26,154 nt of DNA from a virus: IMG/VR virus record IMGVR_UViG_3300047678_000503, positions 1 to 26,154 of that record. One strand, given 5' to 3'. The notes beneath the pieces are model-generated. The model did not search any database, was not told the DNA's origin, and was given only the letters and a program-made list of their open reading frames with translations. Of this stretch, positions 13,445-21,249 are shown piece after piece; position 1 is the stretch's first letter, and each line of letters begins with the position of its first letter. Position numbers and translations under genes: made by a program.

Positions 13445-13747
13445 ATGAAACATATAGCTTCTTACTTTGAAGGTTACCCGTATAGCAACCAGGCATTTGA
13501 AACAAGCGACAACACGCTTTTTCATAGCGAGGTTGACGCCAAAAACCATGCTGTGTCCTTAAAAGATAAGGATATTAAAACGCATAAACGTCCTGCCCCT
13601 GAAACTGCTGAAAAACCGGCCACCCAAAAAAATGCTGAACCGGCAGCAGATGGCGATAAAACTACCGAAGCTGCTAAAGGAAAAAAAGGCAAAGTTGAAA
13701 AGCCTGAATTGAAGGTTACTGGCTCTGAAATTCCAGCGGCACAATAG
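13445..13747 (+). CDS. Small Bacteroidota phage protein before the sheath (gp35-like position)
   Basis: The protein has 100 residues. Residues 1-45 form a compact region (FEGYPYSNQAFETSDNTLFHSEVDAKNHA) with the pattern T-x-D-x-x-x-F-x-x-x-x-x-A-x-x-H-A, which I associate with small phage proteins next to the capsid or sheath gene in Bacteroidota. The remaining 55 residues are disordered, rich in K, E, A and P. The role may be head-tail joining, as inferred for Mu gp35, but evidence is position only. Confidence 0.6.
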   Translation: MKHIASYFEGYPYSNQAFETSDNTLFHSEVDAKNHAVSLKDKDIKTHKRPAPETAEKPATQKNAEPAADGDKTTEAAKGKKGKVEKPELKVTGSEIPAAQ

Positions 13748-13804
13748 TGATAATACTACAAAAATTTAAGCCAGTCAACATGATGGCTGCATAAAATACT
13801 TATT

Positions 13805-15001
13805 ATGTTACCAAGGGTAAAAATATTTTTTGAAAATGGCGCTTTAGGTAAGGTGGTAACGCCTGCTGATGGTGTGTTGGGATTGCTTTGCACGGGTGCT
13901 ACCGTTTCTAACACTTTTGCACTTGCAACGCCTTACATAGTGCGTAACCTTGATATGGTTGCTGCGCTTGGTATTACAGCATCAAACAACCCTTCCATAT
14001 TTAAAATTGCCAGCGAATACTACGCGGAAGCAGGCAACGGTGCCGAACTCTGGATTATGGCTTTTGCCGATACCGTTAAGATAAGCGACATGGTAGATGT
14101 GGCTGATGCCGCCAAAGGCAAAGCCCTTATTAATGCTGCCAATGGCCGGTTGCGTGGTTTAATTGTTAGCCGCAAACCGGCCGGGGGTTACACGCCAACC
14201 ATTACCAATGGCCTTGATGCTGATGTAGCCCTTGCACTCACTAAAGCAAGTGTGCTGGCAGACTGGGCGCGGGAAAGTAAATATGCACCTGTGTTTATTG
14301 CCATTGAAGGTTATGCCTACAGCGGCAACCCGGTTGCCCTGGCTGACCTTAAAACCAACACAAAAAACACCATTTCTATACTTATTGGCGATACGGTTGT
14401 AAGCAGCAAGCAAGCCGCTGTAGGTGTACTGGCTGGCCGCATTGCCAGCATACCCGTGCAGCGCAATATTGGCAGGGTAAAGGATGGCCCTGTAAAAGCG
14501 CCTGAAATTTACATTTACGACAAACCAGCCGAACAGGCAGATGTGGAAAGCATCCATAACAAAGGGTACATAACCTTTCGCACATTTATTGGCCGCAGCG
14601 GGTACTTTTTTAGCGATGACCCTACTGCCACGGCGGATACGGATGATTACAGCAGCTTAACCGCCCGGCGCACGATTGATAAAGCTTACCGTATTGCTTA
14701 CGATACTATGTTGGAAGAATTGCTGGACGAAGTACCGGTAACCAGTACGGGCACCCTGCAATTGCCGATAGTAAAAAGCTGGGAGGCTAAAGTGGAAAAT
14801 GCCATTGCCAGCGGTATGACAGCCAATGGCGAATTAAGTGCAGACGTAACGGATGCAAATGACCGTGGCGTTAAATGCTATATAGACCCTGATCAAAACA
14901 TTATTTCAAACAGCATTCTTGATGTAAACATACGTGTGCGGCCATTTGGTTACCCGCGCTACATCAACGTGTATTTAGGTTTCCAGGTGATCAGCGCCTA
15001 A
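13805..15001 (+). CDS. Tail sheath protein (DUF2586-like)
   Basis: The protein has 398 residues and forms the contractile outer tube. Its N-terminal domain begins LPRVKIFFENGALGK and contains AAEYYAEAGNGAELWIM-like segments (about 67-85). The middle has the insertion domain with NTKNTISILIGDTV and AAVGVLAGRIASIPVQRNIGRV. The C-terminal handshake region carries RTIDKAYRIAYDTMLEELLDEVP followed by VKSWEAKVENAI and ends with beta strands RVRPFGYPRYINVYLGFQV. The R-T-I-D-K-A helix and I-x-V-x-I-R-V-x-P final strands are typical sheath features. The tube gene follows after a hairpin, as expected for a sheath-tube pair. Confidence 0.85.
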   Translation: MLPRVKIFFENGALGKVVTPADGVLGLLCTGATVSNTFALATPYIVRNLDMVAALGITASNNPSIFKIASEYYAEAGNGAELWIMAFADTVKISDMVDVADAAKGKALINAANGRLRGLIVSRKPAGGYTPTITNGLDADVALALTKASVLADWARESKYAPVFIAIEGYAYSGNPVALADLKTNTKNTISILIGDTVVSSKQAAVGVLAGRIASIPVQRNIGRVKDGPVKAPEIYIYDKPAEQADVESIHNKGYITFRTFIGRSGYFFSDDPTATADTDDYSSLTARRTIDKAYRIAYDTMLEELLDEVPVTSTGTLQLPIVKSWEAKVENAIASGMTANGELSADVTDANDRGVKCYIDPDQNIISNSILDVNIRVRPFGYPRYINVYLGFQVISA

Positions 15002-15004
15002 TGC

Positions 15005-15035
15005 CCTACCCCGGCCCTCCCCGAAAGGGAGGGGG
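15005..15035 (+). repeat. GC-rich hairpin repeat, copy 4
   Basis: CCCTCCC (15015-15021) and GGGAGGG (15027-15033) form a perfect 7-base stem with a CGAAA loop, preceded by CTACCCCGG. It sits right after the sheath stop codon, within the sheath-tube gap, where it may adjust the ratio of the two transcripts. Confidence 0.75.
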
Positions 15036-15068
15036 TAACAAAAATAAAAAAATAAAAAAATATTTATT

Positions 15069-15476
15069 ATGCCTTTTGATAGCAGAGAATACGAATGGGC
15101 TGATTTAACGCTGATACTTGGTGGCCGTGATGTAACTGGCTTTCGTGGTATTAAATACAGCGAAAAAATAGAACGGGAGGCATTGCATGCCAAAGGCCGC
15201 TACCCGCACAGCATACAAAGCGGTAACGTAACCGTTGAAGGAGAAATTACAGTGTTGCAGAGCGAACTTGAAGCTTTAATAAAAGCTGGCAAAGGTAGCC
15301 TGCTGAGGCTTAAAAACCTTATAGCTATTGTAAATTATGGCAACCCGCAAGAGGGCGATGCTTTAGTAACCAATACTATTGGTGGCATTTATTTTACCGA
15401 AAGCCCCAAAGAGCTAAAACAGGGCGATAAGTTTATGGAAGTAACCCTTCCTTTTATGGCAGTGCGCCTAAGCTAA
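15069..15476 (+). CDS. Tail tube protein
   Basis: The protein has 135 residues. The outline is a beta barrel: DSREYEWADLTLILGGRDVTG, then RGIKYSEKIEREALHAKGRYPHSIQSGNVTVEGEITVLQSELEALI, and a final LKQGDKFMEVTLPFMAVRL. The order strand-strand, R-x-P-x-x-x-x-x-G, E-G-x-I-x-(L/V) and a closing P-F-x-x-x-R strand is typical of inner tube proteins of contractile tails in Bacteroidota phages. Tube proteins polymerise below the sheath and conduct DNA. Placement directly behind the sheath supports the call. Confidence 0.8.
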   Translation: MPFDSREYEWADLTLILGGRDVTGFRGIKYSEKIEREALHAKGRYPHSIQSGNVTVEGEITVLQSELEALIKAGKGSLLRLKNLIAIVNYGNPQEGDALVTNTIGGIYFTESPKELKQGDKFMEVTLPFMAVRLS

Positions 15477-15512
15477 TTGTATTTAAAAACAACATTAAAG
15501 CTATTTTAAAAC

Positions 15513-15809
15513 ATGGAAACGTCAATAACTCCCGAACAAATAGAAAGCTGGAAAAAACATCATGGCGATGTTTATATGATTGATGTGGACGGCCACAAGG
15601 CTTACCTTAAAAAGCCCGACCGCAAAACGCTTAGCTATGCTACCAGCGTAGGCGGAAAAGACCCAATAAAATTTAATGAAATTTTGCTGCAAAACTGCTG
15701 GCTGGGTGGCGATGAAGCCATTAAAAAAGACGATACGCTGTTTTTAAGTGCCGGGCAGGTATTGGGTGAACTGATACAGGTAAAAGAGGCCTCTATAGCA
15801 AAGCTTTAG
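15513..15809 (+). CDS. Tail assembly chaperone, short form (gpG analogue)
   Basis: The protein has 98 residues. It is acidic and helical at the C-terminus, with beta strands DVYMIDVDGHKAYLKKPDRKTLSYA near the start, then LLQNCWLGGDEAIKKDD and AGQVLGELIQVKEASIAKL. Position between tube and tape measure, size, and a coding extension in the -1 frame identify a tail assembly chaperone. It would bind the tape measure while the tube polymerises. Translation past the stop by a -1 shift gives the longer GT form described separately. Confidence 0.75.
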   Translation: METSITPEQIESWKKHHGDVYMIDVDGHKAYLKKPDRKTLSYATSVGGKDPIKFNEILLQNCWLGGDEAIKKDDTLFLSAGQVLGELIQVKEASIAKL

Positions 15810-15970
15810 AGGCTGCCTGGGTAAACGAAAAAAAAGACTACATACGTATTAGTAACGCACAACTGCGTTACTATATGCATATACAAGACCCGGACAGCCT
15901 CACTGACGACGAATGGGCCATGCGCCTGAAAGAACTGGAATGGATAAGAAAGAAAGAAGCGGGCAAGTGA
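15770..15970 (+). CDS. Tail assembly chaperone extension in the -1 frame (gpT analogue)
   Basis: In the -1 frame relative to the 15513 gene, sequence is open from 15770 to TGA 15968-15970. It encodes protein-like sequence: KALEAAWVNEKKDYIRISNA, then QLRYYMHIQDPDSLTDDEW, AMRLKELEWIRKKEAGK. No good start codon exists in it, so it should be reached by a -1 ribosomal shift between 15770 and 15809. The likeliest slip is A-AAG at 15800-15803 (GCA AAG CTT TAG), two codons before the stop. This would give a fusion of about 152 residues. A perfect stem TAGTAACGCA/TGCGTTACTA (15850-15859/15864-15873) lies downstream. Reinitiation is an alternative. The frame, hydrophilic helical content and locus all match lambda-type G-T chaperones. 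Confidence 0.65.
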   Translation, partial: TDTGKRGLYSKALEAAWVNEKKDYIRISNAQLRYYMHIQDPDSLTDDEWAMRLKELEWIRKKEAGK

Positions 15971-15973
15971 TGT

Positions 15974-16192
15974 TTACAGGCTAGCAAAAAAGCCTATGCA
16001 GCAAAATATAATTACGGCGCAAGCGAGTATGAGCAGCCCCTTTTTTCTTTGGCCGTTTTTGTTTTGCAACATTTTAAAAACTGCCTGAACAAATGCAAAA
16101 GGCAGCAATGCTACCGGTAATAGCAGCCTTAACAGGCAGCCGGAGATAGCCAGCAAAACGGCTAAAGCATAAAGTGTTAACAGAATTTCCAT
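15974..16192 (-). CDS. Antisense small membrane protein
   Basis: The gene encodes 72 residues on the strand opposite the tail operon, filling the 232-base gap between the chaperone extension (ends 15970) and the tape measure (starts 16203). The protein is almost wholly hydrophobic, with membrane segments about 4-21 and 22-38 (MEILLTLYALAVLLAISGCL, then LLLPVALLPFAFVQAVF), a basic hydrophilic loop (KMLQNKNGQRKKG), and a third segment about 52-70 (LLILACAVIIFCCIGFF). The alternation of hydrophobic segments with a positively charged loop is unlike random reverse-strand translation. ATG at 16192 leaves 10 bases to the tape measure ATG on the other strand. Function unknown: holin-like, superinfection-exclusion or host-interaction roles are possible. 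Confidence 0.5.
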   Translation of the reverse strand: MEILLTLYALAVLLAISGCLLRLLLPVALLPFAFVQAVFKMLQNKNGQRKKGLLILACAVIIFCCIGFFASL

Positions 16193-16202
16193 ACTGCAAT
16201 TT

Positions 16203-18488
16203 ATGGCGAATATTTTAGAATACGTACTTAGCCTTAATGACAAAATGAGCGGCAAACTTGCCGCCATTGGCATTAATAGCGATAAGGCGTTGGACAAGTT
16301 TGCCGCACTAGAAAAGCAAAGCCGTGAAGCTGGCGAAACCATGAAGGTTTTTGGTGGTTCAGTTGGCGCTTTGCGCCAAAAGCTGGAACTGCTAAAAAAT
16401 GAAAGAGACTGGATTCCACAGGCTGAAATTGCAACCATAAAAAAATATAATGGCGAAATAACAAAGCTTGAAAAAAGCATTAATAAGCTTGAGACCATTG
16501 ACGGCAGCAAGCTTAAAAAATGGGGAAAAGATGCGATTGCATCTATGCCGGGTGCTGAATTTATTACCAACTCTATAGTGGCAGCAGGTGCAGCAATGGT
16601 ATCTACTGCAAAAGCTTCTTTTAGTTTCGACGAAGGCATGGCAAAAATAAACGCCACCGCTATGCTATCGCAACCCGAGCTAAATAAACTTGGTACTAAC
16701 CTGCAAAACATTGGCACAAAATACGGTGCGGATATGGGGCGTGTGCCCGAAGCCTTTGAAAAGATTATTAGCCAGATGGGCGAAATAAACCCTAGCATGG
16801 AAGTTTTTGAAAGTGCTTTAAAAGGTGCAAAAGCTACCGGTGCAGATATTGACGTAGTAAGCGGTGCCCTGGCGCAAACCAAAAGTATATTGGGAGATGC
16901 CAGCATAACAGCGGATGATGTGCTGAATACTTTTTTAGCTGCTAAACGGGTTGGTGCTGGTGAGTTTAAAGATTTTGCCGCCTATATGCCCAATTTGATA
17001 AGCGGTGCAAATTCTTTGGGTATTAACTACAAGCAAACTGCTGGAATGTTTGCCTATATGACTGGTAAGGGATTTGATGCTGCCCGAAGTGCCACCCTGA
17101 TGGAAAATGCATTCAGCGCAATGGGCAAAAATGATGTGCGTAAAAACTTAGGAAAAGCAGGCGTTAAAATTTTTGATCATAAAGGTTCCATGCGTGATCT
17201 GGGTGCCATATTTGGCGATCTTAATAAACGCATGGCTGGCATGAGCGATGAGGGTAAGAGCAAGTTTCTTGAGAAGATGGGTTTGGTAGACAAAGAGGCC
17301 CGAAGCGCATTTATTGTAATGGCTGGCGATGCTAATAAGCTAAATGAAAGCCTTAGGGCTGTTGGCGATGGCGCTAAGAATGATGAAATAGGTAAGGCGC
17401 TAAAAGCTGCGCAACATCCGCTACAAAAAATACAGGAACTATGGAGTAAAGTACAAGTGCTAATGATTAAAGTGGGTAGCATAGTTGGGGGTTTGTTAGT
17501 TCCTGCCTTTGCCATCGCTTCAATAGTAATTGACGGAGTAAATTTTGTGCTTGACAAAATAGTAGGCTTTTTTACCGGCTGGGTGGCTGCTATACAAAGC
17601 GGCAACCCCTGGATAGTTGGTCTAACTGCTTTGCTTGCCCTTTTAACGCTTGGTATGGCCATACAATGGGCCTGGGTAAACCGGCTGATTATTCAGCAAA
17701 AATTAAAGGCTGCCTGGGATTTTTTAGTAGCGGCAAGTACAGGCGGATGGGCCGCTGCACAAGCTGTATTAAACGCCTTACTTATAAACAATCCGGTAGG
17801 TTGGGTAATTATTCTCATTATTTCACTTATAGCCGCAATAGGCTATGTTATAATGAAGACAGATGGATGGGGTAACATGTGGGATCATACGGTTAAAGGT
17901 GCAAACTTGCTGTGGCAGGCGTTTGTCGCAGACGCCAAATGGCATTTTCAAGCAATGATTGCTGGCATTGAAATAGGCATGCTTACCCTTGAAAAAGGAT
18001 GGTACCACCTTATGAACTTAATGGGCAAGGCCGGTGCCTCCGAAAAGTTGAACGAGATTGGCGCTGAGATAAAAGCGAAAGCTGATAAAGTGGCAAGCGG
18101 CAGAGCAGCAGTGAATGATTTGTATGATAAATCGGGCAAAGAGTTTGCAGCAGCCGGCAATAGTTTGAGCTGGAATAGCGAAAGAGATGTTATTGGCGAT
18201 ATAAAAAACAAGTTGGGCATCGGCATTGCCGACCCTGATATGCCGGGCGCACCAACCGGCAATACACCAAAACCGCCGGGTGGCGACAATACCACAAAGA
18301 CAAACGAAGACATTGCCACCGGCGGAACAAAAAATACCACTGTGCATATTACAATCGGCAACCAGATTGGCCAACTAAGCATTGCCGCTGGAAACATGAA
18401 AGAAGGTGCTAAGAAAATTGGTGATGTGATTGTAGATGAACTTACAAGAGCTGTGGCCATGGGTGCCGCATTGGGAGGTAGCCAGTAA
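16203..18488 (+). CDS. Tail tape measure protein
   Basis: The protein has 761 residues. It sets tail length and leaves the tail during DNA entry. N-terminal 120 residues are coiled coil (NDKMSGKLAAIGINSDKALDKF). Then comes a TP901-type core: FSFDEGMAKINATAMLSQPE, LGTNLQNIGTKYGADMGRVPEAFEKIISQ, ASITADDVLNTFLAAKRVGAGEFKDFAAYMPNLISGANSLGI, TLMENAFSAMGK. About residues 420-560 contain several hydrophobic membrane segments (IVGGLLVPAFAIASIVIDGV, PWIVGLTALLALLTLGMAI, VGWVIILIISLIAAIGYVIM), as usual for this family. The C-terminal part has a low-complexity linker (TGNTPKPPGGDNTTKTNED). Both chaperone and baseplate genes flank it as expected. Confidence 0.92.
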   Translation: MANILEYVLSLNDKMSGKLAAIGINSDKALDKFAALEKQSREAGETMKVFGGSVGALRQKLELLKNERDWIPQAEIATIKKYNGEITKLEKSINKLETIDGSKLKKWGKDAIASMPGAEFITNSIVAAGAAMVSTAKASFSFDEGMAKINATAMLSQPELNKLGTNLQNIGTKYGADMGRVPEAFEKIISQMGEINPSMEVFESALKGAKATGADIDVVSGALAQTKSILGDASITADDVLNTFLAAKRVGAGEFKDFAAYMPNLISGANSLGINYKQTAGMFAYMTGKGFDAARSATLMENAFSAMGKNDVRKNLGKAGVKIFDHKGSMRDLGAIFGDLNKRMAGMSDEGKSKFLEKMGLVDKEARSAFIVMAGDANKLNESLRAVGDGAKNDEIGKALKAAQHPLQKIQELWSKVQVLMIKVGSIVGGLLVPAFAIASIVIDGVNFVLDKIVGFFTGWVAAIQSGNPWIVGLTALLALLTLGMAIQWAWVNRLIIQQKLKAAWDFLVAASTGGWAAAQAVLNALLINNPVGWVIILIISLIAAIGYVIMKTDGWGNMWDHTVKGANLLWQAFVADAKWHFQAMIAGIEIGMLTLEKGWYHLMNLMGKAGASEKLNEIGAEIKAKADKVASGRAAVNDLYDKSGKEFAAAGNSLSWNSERDVIGDIKNKLGIGIADPDMPGAPTGNTPKPPGGDNTTKTNEDIATGGTKNTTVHITIGNQIGQLSIAAGNMKEGAKKIGDVIVDELTRAVAMGAALGGSQ

Positions 18489-19205
18489 ATGGGTAACATT
18501 TTTACCATACCATGGCTTGACATTGCTGCGGCGGAGGATAAGGCCCGTGCATTGGCCGGTGAGTATGTTGGCAGCGTTGTTGGCGGGCATGTTTTGCCGC
18601 CCGTCCCGTTTTTTATCCGTGATCGTGAAACAAAGATCATTAGTGCAGATGGTTTTGCAAACAGCACCGAAACTGTAGGAAAAACAGACGGTGAAAGTTA
18701 TGAAGTGCAAAGCATTGCTACAGAATTAACCACTGTTGGTTATAGCATTATGGGCGTGCCAATGTGTTTTCCGATAACACTTAAGCCGCAAAGCTGGAAT
18801 GATAACCGCAAGTGGATGCTGCCCACAGAACCAATGATAACTATTGGTGGAGGTAACAAGCTTACCCGGCGCAACGTGGCCAAAATAAGCAACAGCGGCA
18901 AGGCCCGAAGAGGCAGTATAAAAGAGCGTTGGAGTACAGATGACTACACCATTAACATTACGGGTATGCTTACCAAGCTTGATGACTGGACATACCCCAA
19001 AGAAGATTTTAAGCGCTTGGTTGAAATTGCAGAAAGCCGCGAACCAATAATTGTAGAATGCGATTTGTTACTGTATTTAGGCATTACCAGGATAGTAATT
19101 GAAAAATATGATTTTCCTTTTACAAAGGGTGAAGAAAACCAGGCATACACCATTAGTGCATACAGTGATGATGATTGGGATTTGTTTATAAAAATTGACA
19201 GTTAA
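18489..19205 (+). CDS. DUF6046-type baseplate/tail protein
   Basis: The protein has 238 residues and starts at the base after the tape measure stop. Features: MGNIFTIPWLDIAAAEDKAR, FFIRDRETKIISADGFAN, LKPQSWNDNRKWMLPTEPMITIGGGNKLTRRNVAK, RGSIKERWSTDDYTINITGML, and YPKEDFKRLVEIAESREPI followed by CDLLLYLGITRIVIEKYDFP. The pattern G-x-x-K-E-x-W-(S/T)-x-x-D-Y-x-I-x-I-x-G and Y-P-x-x-x-x-x-x-L matches proteins that follow the tape measure in Bacteroidota contractile-tail phages (DUF6046). The topology resembles tube-initiator/LysM-adjacent proteins that join tube to hub. Exact role is inference. Confidence 0.75.
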   Translation: MGNIFTIPWLDIAAAEDKARALAGEYVGSVVGGHVLPPVPFFIRDRETKIISADGFANSTETVGKTDGESYEVQSIATELTTVGYSIMGVPMCFPITLKPQSWNDNRKWMLPTEPMITIGGGNKLTRRNVAKISNSGKARRGSIKERWSTDDYTINITGMLTKLDDWTYPKEDFKRLVEIAESREPIIVECDLLLYLGITRIVIEKYDFPFTKGEENQAYTISAYSDDDWDLFIKIDS

Positions 19206-19207
19206 GC

Positions 19208-20173
19208 ATGTACTATGATATGAACTGGCAGATAACAGTTGGCACTTATCAGCTTGCCATTTTGGAAAGCTGCGAAATTCATAAAAGCGTTGATCTGCTG
19301 GCTGATACTTGTACTATTACCGTTCCACTGTATGCCAATAACAAGCCAGTTGATGCCGGACGTGGGCAAGTAGTTAAAAGAGGCGATAAGGTAAAAGTTC
19401 TTTTTGGTTATGATAATCTGCTTGTAGTTGAATTTGAGGGCTACTTGCTAAACATTGGTACAGATGATACAAGCTTAGTGCTGAACTGTGAAGATGAATT
19501 GTTTTTGTTACGTAAGCCAGTGGCAAACAAGCAATTTGAAAATACTTCTGTAAAAACAATTGCACAATACCTGGTTGACCAAACTGCTGCACCATTAACC
19601 ATTAATTGCAGCCTTACTATTGACTATGACAAATTTGTGATAAACAGCGCAACAGCTTACGATGTTCTTAAAAAGCTGCAAGATGAAACGAAGGGAAATA
19701 TTTACATAAAAAACGGGGTGTTGAATATTCACCCGCCATATACAGAGGAACACGGAAAGGTTGCATATTCCTTTCAGCAGAATATTGAAGGAAGCTCTTT
19801 AAAATATAAAACCGCTGAGGATAAACAGGTACAAATTGTTGTTGAAAACATTGGTGCTGATGGCGAGAAAAAAGAAGTTACTACCGGCACAACCGGCGGC
19901 GATAAAATAACCATTAAGGGCAGCGGCTTAAGCGAGAGTGCTATGAAGCTGCTGGCAGATGCAGAATACAGGCGGCAACTGTTTGACGGTTTTGAAGGTG
20001 ATATTACCACTTGGTTGATACCATACATAGAACCCGGATACAGCGCAAAAATTGATGATGAAGATTTTGAGTACAAAAATGGATGGTATTATACAAAATC
20101 TGTAACAACAACCTTTAGCGAAAGCGGCGGTGTAAGAAAAGTACAGATTGGCATAAAGGTTAGCAATGGATAA
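19208..20173 (+). CDS. Baseplate hub protein (P2 gpD / Mu gp44-like)
   Basis: The protein has 321 residues. Hub proteins form the trimer between tube and spike. Visible are the first barrel (CEIHKSVDLLADTCTITVPL...GDKVKVLFGYDNLLVVEFEGYLLNI), the second barrel-linker (NTSVKTIAQYLVDQTAAPLTI...SATAYDVLKKLQDETKGNIYIKNGVLNIHPP) and the C-terminal piece with LADAEYRRQLFDGFEGDITTWL. The motif T-A-Y-D-V-L-x-x-L-x-x-x-x-x-x-x-I-Y is characteristic of the hub family. The end overlaps the spike gene by 8 bases. Confidence 0.8.
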   Translation: MYYDMNWQITVGTYQLAILESCEIHKSVDLLADTCTITVPLYANNKPVDAGRGQVVKRGDKVKVLFGYDNLLVVEFEGYLLNIGTDDTSLVLNCEDELFLLRKPVANKQFENTSVKTIAQYLVDQTAAPLTINCSLTIDYDKFVINSATAYDVLKKLQDETKGNIYIKNGVLNIHPPYTEEHGKVAYSFQQNIEGSSLKYKTAEDKQVQIVVENIGADGEKKEVTTGTTGGDKITIKGSGLSESAMKLLADAEYRRQLFDGFEGDITTWLIPYIEPGYSAKIDDEDFEYKNGWYYTKSVTTTFSESGGVRKVQIGIKVSNG

Positions 20174-20669
20174 CTTAAGAAAACTGATTGATACACTTAA
20201 AGCGGCTGTTTTAGAACCGCCAACGCTGCCAATTGTACCAATGCAGGTTAAGGCCATAACCGGTGAAAGCTGCACCGTTGTTTATGGCGATCTTGAATTA
20301 ACGGATGTGCGGCTAAAGGCAACAATAAACGGAAGTGGCAATAAATTGCTACTGCTGCCAAAAGTTGGCAGCATGGTGTTAGTAGGTAGTCTTACTAATG
20401 ATTTAAAGGATTTGGCAGTATTGCAGGTGGATGAACTGCAAGAAATAAATTACGAACAGGATGGCTTTAAGCTGGAATTAGATACAACCACCGGAAAGTT
20501 TTTAATAGAAAACCAGCAAGTGGGCCTTAAAGGATTGCTACAGCAGTTAACCGACCTGCTAAAACAGTTTAAAGTTTATACACCGGACGGGCCAAGCGGT
20601 ACGCCGCTGCCAGATACGGTAGCAAGTATAATGCAGTTTGAAACGAGCTTTAAACAGCTTTTAAAGTAA
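20166..20669 (+). CDS. Baseplate spike protein (gpV-like, OB-fold)
   Basis: The protein has 167 residues. Residues about 20-80 form an OB-like barrel (MQVKAITGESCTVVYGDLELTDVRLKA...LLLLPKVGSMVLVGSL). The P-K-V-G-S-x-V-L-V-G motif is typical of the spike family. Then come short beta strands GFKLELDTTTGKFLIENQQVGL, the start of a beta-helix-like needle, and a helical C-terminus. The spike sits below the hub and pierces the cell. It overlaps the hub gene by 8 bases. Confidence 0.75.
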   Translation: MDNLRKLIDTLKAAVLEPPTLPIVPMQVKAITGESCTVVYGDLELTDVRLKATINGSGNKLLLLPKVGSMVLVGSLTNDLKDLAVLQVDELQEINYEQDGFKLELDTTTGKFLIENQQVGLKGLLQQLTDLLKQFKVYTPDGPSGTPLPDTVASIMQFETSFKQLLK

Positions 20670-20696
20670 CCTCACCCCGGCACTGGATAGGGTGAA
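20670..20696 (+). repeat. Degenerate GC-rich hairpin repeat after the spike gene
   Basis: CCTCACCCCGGCAC shares the start of the dispersed repeat family. TCACCC (20672-20677) and GGGTGA (20690-20695) form a 6-base stem. The inner part has decayed. Confidence 0.45.
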
Positions 20697-20714
20697 GAAT
20701 AAATAAAATGAATA

Positions 20715-20924
20715 ATGGCACTTGATAAAACAGCACTGGCAAACGGGATAAAAGAATTGCAGCAGGATATGATTACCCGCGATGCTGATTCTTTTGAAGA
20801 GTATGCGGAAAGATTGGCAAGCCTGATTGACCTATTTGTAAAAAGTGGCGATGTGCAGGCGGGTATAACACTAACAGCCGGTTCTTATAGTGGCGCTACT
20901 ACCGGAATTGGAAAAATGGTATAA
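20715..20924 (+). CDS. Small baseplate-region hypothetical protein
   Basis: The protein has 69 residues: helix MALDKTALANGIKELQQDM, helix SFEEYAERLASLIDLFVKSG and a Gly/Thr-rich tail. Similar short proteins occur between spike and gp25 genes in Bacteroidota phages. Size and location suggest a baseplate accessory or chaperone. It ends 1 base before the gp25-like start. Confidence 0.6.
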   Translation: MALDKTALANGIKELQQDMITRDADSFEEYAERLASLIDLFVKSGDVQAGITLTAGSYSGATTGIGKMV

Positions 20925-20925
20925 A

Positions 20926-21249
20926 ATGAAAGACAAGGGCATTTTAATTAATAACGATTTTGATATTATTATAACCCCTGTGCGTGATGCTTATGGTAAA
21001 ATACAGAAAGGCGTTAAAATAGGAGATTCCTTGTATCAGAACCAGGGTGTTATTCTTACAGTACAGCCGGGCGAAATAAAAGAGTTGCCCCGCATGGGTG
21101 TTGGCATTAACGATATTGTTTTAGATCAGGATTTTTTGGCATGGCGCAGGCGTATACGCGAACATTTAGAATTAGACGGACAAAAGGTGAATGATGTAGT
21201 TTTTGACTTAAATAAAACACTTATGATAGATGCCGAATATAGCAGTTAA
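20926..21249 (+). CDS. gp25-like baseplate wedge protein (gpW family)
   Basis: The protein has 107 residues from ATG 20926. It is compact and contains NDFDIIITPVRDAYGKIQKGVKIGDSLYQNQGVILTVQPGEIKELPRMGVGINDIV, matching the gpW/gp25 pattern in which the chain folds around a short core with QPGEIKE-x-P-x-x-G-V-G near the middle. gp25 is the most conserved contractile-tail wedge protein, linking sheath and baseplate. It starts 1 base after the preceding stop and overlaps the next gene by 20 bases. Confidence 0.7.
   Translation: MKDKGILINNDFDIIITPVRDAYGKIQKGVKIGDSLYQNQGVILTVQPGEIKELPRMGVGINDIVLDQDFLAWRRRIREHLELDGQKVNDVVFDLNKTLMIDAEYSS

Noticed and set aside
16193-16906. Long minus-strand open frame continuing upstream of the 72-residue membrane protein
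   Set aside because: Upstream of ATG 16192 it is antisense to the well-supported tape measure gene and has shadow-like Ser/Leu/Ala-rich composition. Only the part in the gap is credible.
17948-18667. Minus-strand frame of 239 codons across the end of the tape measure
   Set aside because: It is antisense to two strong genes, with Ala/Ser/Pro-rich low-complexity translation and no motif.
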